Shown: positions 61,708 through 64,000 of the stretch, one piece after another
How positions within the stretch are numbered: the first letter of the stretch is position 1
Layout of the letters: each line of letters starts with the position of its first letter
NCBI RefSeq assembly: GCF_018687715.1
Contig: NC_056758.1
Span: 34,691,467-34,755,466 of the forward strand
DNA: 64,000 nt
Reading direction: 5' to 3'
Source of the DNA: Carya illinoinensis
Taxonomy: Eukaryota; Streptophyta; Magnoliopsida; Fagales; Juglandaceae
Translations under genes and position numbers: made by a program
The notes under the pieces: generated by a model
Seen by the model: the letters and a program-made list of their open reading frames with translations, nothing else
Told to the model about the DNA's origin: nothing
Database searches by the model: none

Positions 61708-62372
61708 ATTAAGAGGGAGTCACTCATAAACATGTGACATGTGACATTGTCTATTTAAAATATATATATTATAAAAAATTAATTTTTTCATAATAGAACA
61801 TACTATTTTTTAAAGAAACTGCACGTCTTCAATATATCTGTATCTAACATTACTCTCGCTTTATATATAAAATCCATGTAATGGTGTTATATGCTGATTG
61901 GACGCACAAACACTACTATAGTAATTATTTGTATAATCATCATTTATCTACCTCACACAAGTGAATTAAGTTCAAGACTGTTGAGAGAGAGAGGTGGACT
62001 CCGTTTCTGACTTTCTGGGCCTGGATGCAAATTTGACAAATAATTTTAAGGGCTCAATTAATATCATTTAAGAACCTTAAAAACTATATTTGTTCAGAGT
62101 TTATTCCATCTCTTCACCTAAAGGAATTCCAAAAATTACACTTCTAAGACGCTTCTCTGAAACCCTGAACAAAACTATATGTATATAGTAAAATATCTAA
62201 CGTCTGATGAACATATACTACATCCTTTAAGATTCGGCAGAGTTCCTGATCGGGGAGACTCTTGCCAACATTCAATAACAGGAAGCAAAATATCATGTTA
62301 AGCTTCCAAATCTTATTGCCCTCATCTCCAGTTTTTGTGCTAACAGATTTAATCAAGCAGTACTTGTACTTT
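61708..62372. other. 3' flank of ABCB gene, no gene seen
   Basis: AT-rich. The part next to 62373 is probably the ABCB 3' untranslated region. No repeat with clear ends is seen. Confidence 0.4.
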
Positions 62373-63930
62373 TTATTCCTGTTGTAGACTGACTAGTTGT
62401 CCATAGATACTACCCGGCTTTCTACTGAGGTGCTCATGGCTGCCAATTTCAATCACCCTGCCATTTTGCAGCACAGCAATACGGTCTGCATCACGAATGG
62501 TTGACAATCTATGTGCCACCAGAATTGTTGTTCGGCCCTCCATAAGCTTGTTAAGAGCCTCTTGGACCAGCTTCTCTGATGCAGTGTCCAATGCACTTGT
62601 TGCTTCATCCAAGAGAAGAATGGCCGGGTCTTTCAGCATTGATCTGGCAATTGCTACCCTTTGTTTCTGGCCACCTGATAACTGAACTCCCTTCTCACCA
62701 ACTTGAGTTTTGTAACCTTCAGGCATTCTACTGATGAATTCATGGGCACTTGCTGCTTTTGCTGCCTTCATTACCTCAATTTCTGATGCCTGCTCATTCC
62801 CATACTTGATGTTCTCGTAAATTGTTGTGGAGAACAATGCTGGCTCTTGCTGAACCAAACCTATTTTCCGCCTTAAGGATTTCAAGTTCAAGCGTTTAAT
62901 GTCATATCCATCAATCAAGACTGTTCCGAAAGTGGGGTCGTAGAATCTCATTACCAGTGCAATCACAGTACTCTTCCCCGAGCCACTTTGTCCCACTACA
63001 GCAAGACTCTTTCCCGATGAGACTCTCAAGTTCAAGTCCTCAAAAATGGTGATATCAGGCCTTGCCGGATACTTGAAACACACATTCCTGAATTCTATAT
63101 TCCCCTTGACATGAGTTACCATTTTTGAGGTCGGATTATTGGAGTCGATAGCTGTTTTCCTTTTAAGAATACCGAAAACTGACCCCAGTGCTTGCGACCC
63201 TTTCACAATGTCAGGTGTAAGAGCAAGTGTTTCTGCTATTGCCAATGCAGTGATTATCAAAACCATGAAAGATTTCATGATGTCTCCAAAGTTTGCATCT
63301 TTATGCTTGATTAGAATTGACGCATACCAAAGGCCAAGTGCATATGAACAATATGCAAAGAACTGCGATAAAGCATAGCCAAAACCGGATATATGGCCTC
63401 GTACAAGTGCTTGTTTTTTTGGTTGGTTTAGTTCAGAAGCAAACTGCATCGAGATCTCATCTTCAGCACCAAATGCCGCAACAGTGCGTATATTGGCAAT
63501 TGCTTCACGTGCCACAGCAGTTGCTCTAGAATAGGCACGGGTGTAGTCTCCTCCAAATCCCTTGAGAAATAGTTGCTGTAGATATAAAGAAAAGTGTGGG
63601 GTTGAGAACCACGAAAAACTAAAAAGAAAGAAACCACTACCTAAAATAGGTAGCACGAGGTGATCAATGAGTTCCATCAAAAGCTTACCTCAGTAATCGA
63701 AGCTCCAATAAGTAGGGGGAGGGAGGCAACAACGACAGATGCTATGCGCCAACTTAACATAAAGGCAATTACAAATGCAGTCACAGCGAGTGCTACATTC
63801 TGCACAATTGTTGATAGACGGTCAGCAAGAGCACTTCTGACTAATGTTGCATCGGCTGCTAAAATAGAAGTCAGTAAGCCCGTATTATTCTCATCCAAAT
63901 CAAACCAGCCAACTTCGTTGGAAAGGATAG
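62373..63930 (-). CDS. ABCB: ABCB (P-glycoprotein-type) transporter, 3' part (ABCB13/14-like)
   Basis: Two exons are visible on the minus strand, 63930-63689 and 63575-62373 (last, stop at 62373); earlier exons lie beyond the right edge. The product covers the second half of a full-size transporter. It includes part of transmembrane domain 2 (EVGWFDLDENNTG, VQNVALAVTAFVIAFMLSW helix, YTRAYSRATAVAREAIANIR, ALGLWYASILIK). The second nucleotide-binding domain follows: Walker A GQSGSGKST, Q-loop LVQQEPALFS, signature LSGGQKQR, Walker B AILLLDEATSALD, H-loop VAHRLST. The closest pattern I recall is ABCB13/14, plasma-membrane carriers linked to auxin or malate transport; substrate here is inference. 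All ATPase motifs are intact. Confidence 0.93.
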
Positions 63931-64000
63931 CTGCAACGTAGAGAGTTACACAATTCTTAGAATGAGTTTTTGTATTTCAAATATGTGTGCAGCAGCTGGG

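Noticed and set aside
62497..63941. Plus-strand ORFs over the ABC transporter
   Set aside because: They are antisense shadows of exons with complete ABC motifs on the minus strand.

Overview
The window is plant nuclear DNA. It has multi-exon genes with GT..AG introns, plant-only families (ROP GTPase, BOI-type RING E3, GDSL esterase, ABCB transporter) and dense transposable elements, and no prokaryotic or organellar layout. Many short AT-rich fold-back elements and the gene sequences suggest a woody eudicot, possibly of the walnut/oak order (Fagales). That placement is an impression from pattern and was not tested.

Left third (1-18.7 kb), almost all mobile DNA. A CACTA (En/Spm-type) DNA transposon enters from the left edge and ends at 8249. 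It carries a three-exon Tnp2-type transposase gene (2371-5931) and a six-exon TNPA/Transposase_24-type gene (6006-7511), both open in my splice models, between arrays of a TTCGAA-centred palindromic motif. It is followed by a decayed Ty3/Gypsy retrotransposon of the Tat type (8461-17771, coding on the minus strand) with gag, protease, RT/RNase H, a second RNase H and integrase, then a 76-bp tandem array and an opposite-strand ORF. A hAT-like element lies at 18660-19265.

Middle (19-33 kb). A five-exon GDSL esterase/lipase gene (minus) is followed by a roughly 1-kb direct duplication (24074-24646 / 25081-25707). The second duplicate breaks at a CACTA-like terminus. Next come a LINE ORF1 fragment (about 26950-27545) and a dead Ty1/Copia element with two LTRs (27899-32716), whose pol carries many TAG/TAA stops.

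Gene-rich part (34-53 kb). A BOI-related RING E3 ligase (minus) is followed by a mitochondrial-type prostaglandin E synthase 2-like glutaredoxin/GST protein (minus). The latter is divergently paired with a lysine-rich plant protein of unknown function (plus). Next are a receptor-like cytoplasmic kinase with a duplicated linker motif (minus) and a seven-exon ROP/RAC small GTPase (minus). These look like ordinary single-copy host genes. BOI E3 ligases, RLCKs and ROPs all belong to signalling or stress pathways, but nothing here shows that these neighbours act together.

Right part (53-64 kb). After an orphan terminal exon comes a nested block. A hAT-like element has a perfect 8-bp target duplication. 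Beyond it lies a LINE RNase H/3'-end fragment, split by a 5.06-kb PIF/Harbinger element (56383-61439) with TAA target duplication. That element carries an intact SANT/NAM-associated ORF1 and no visible transposase ORF. The window closes with the 3' part of an ABCB (P-glycoprotein-type) transporter gene running off the right edge.

No clearly new multi-gene system was seen. The best leads are the ORF1-only Harbinger element nested in a LINE, the Tat element with its tandem array and antisense ORF, the apparently intact CACTA gene pair with a paralogous empty site in the same window, and the duplicated kinase linker.
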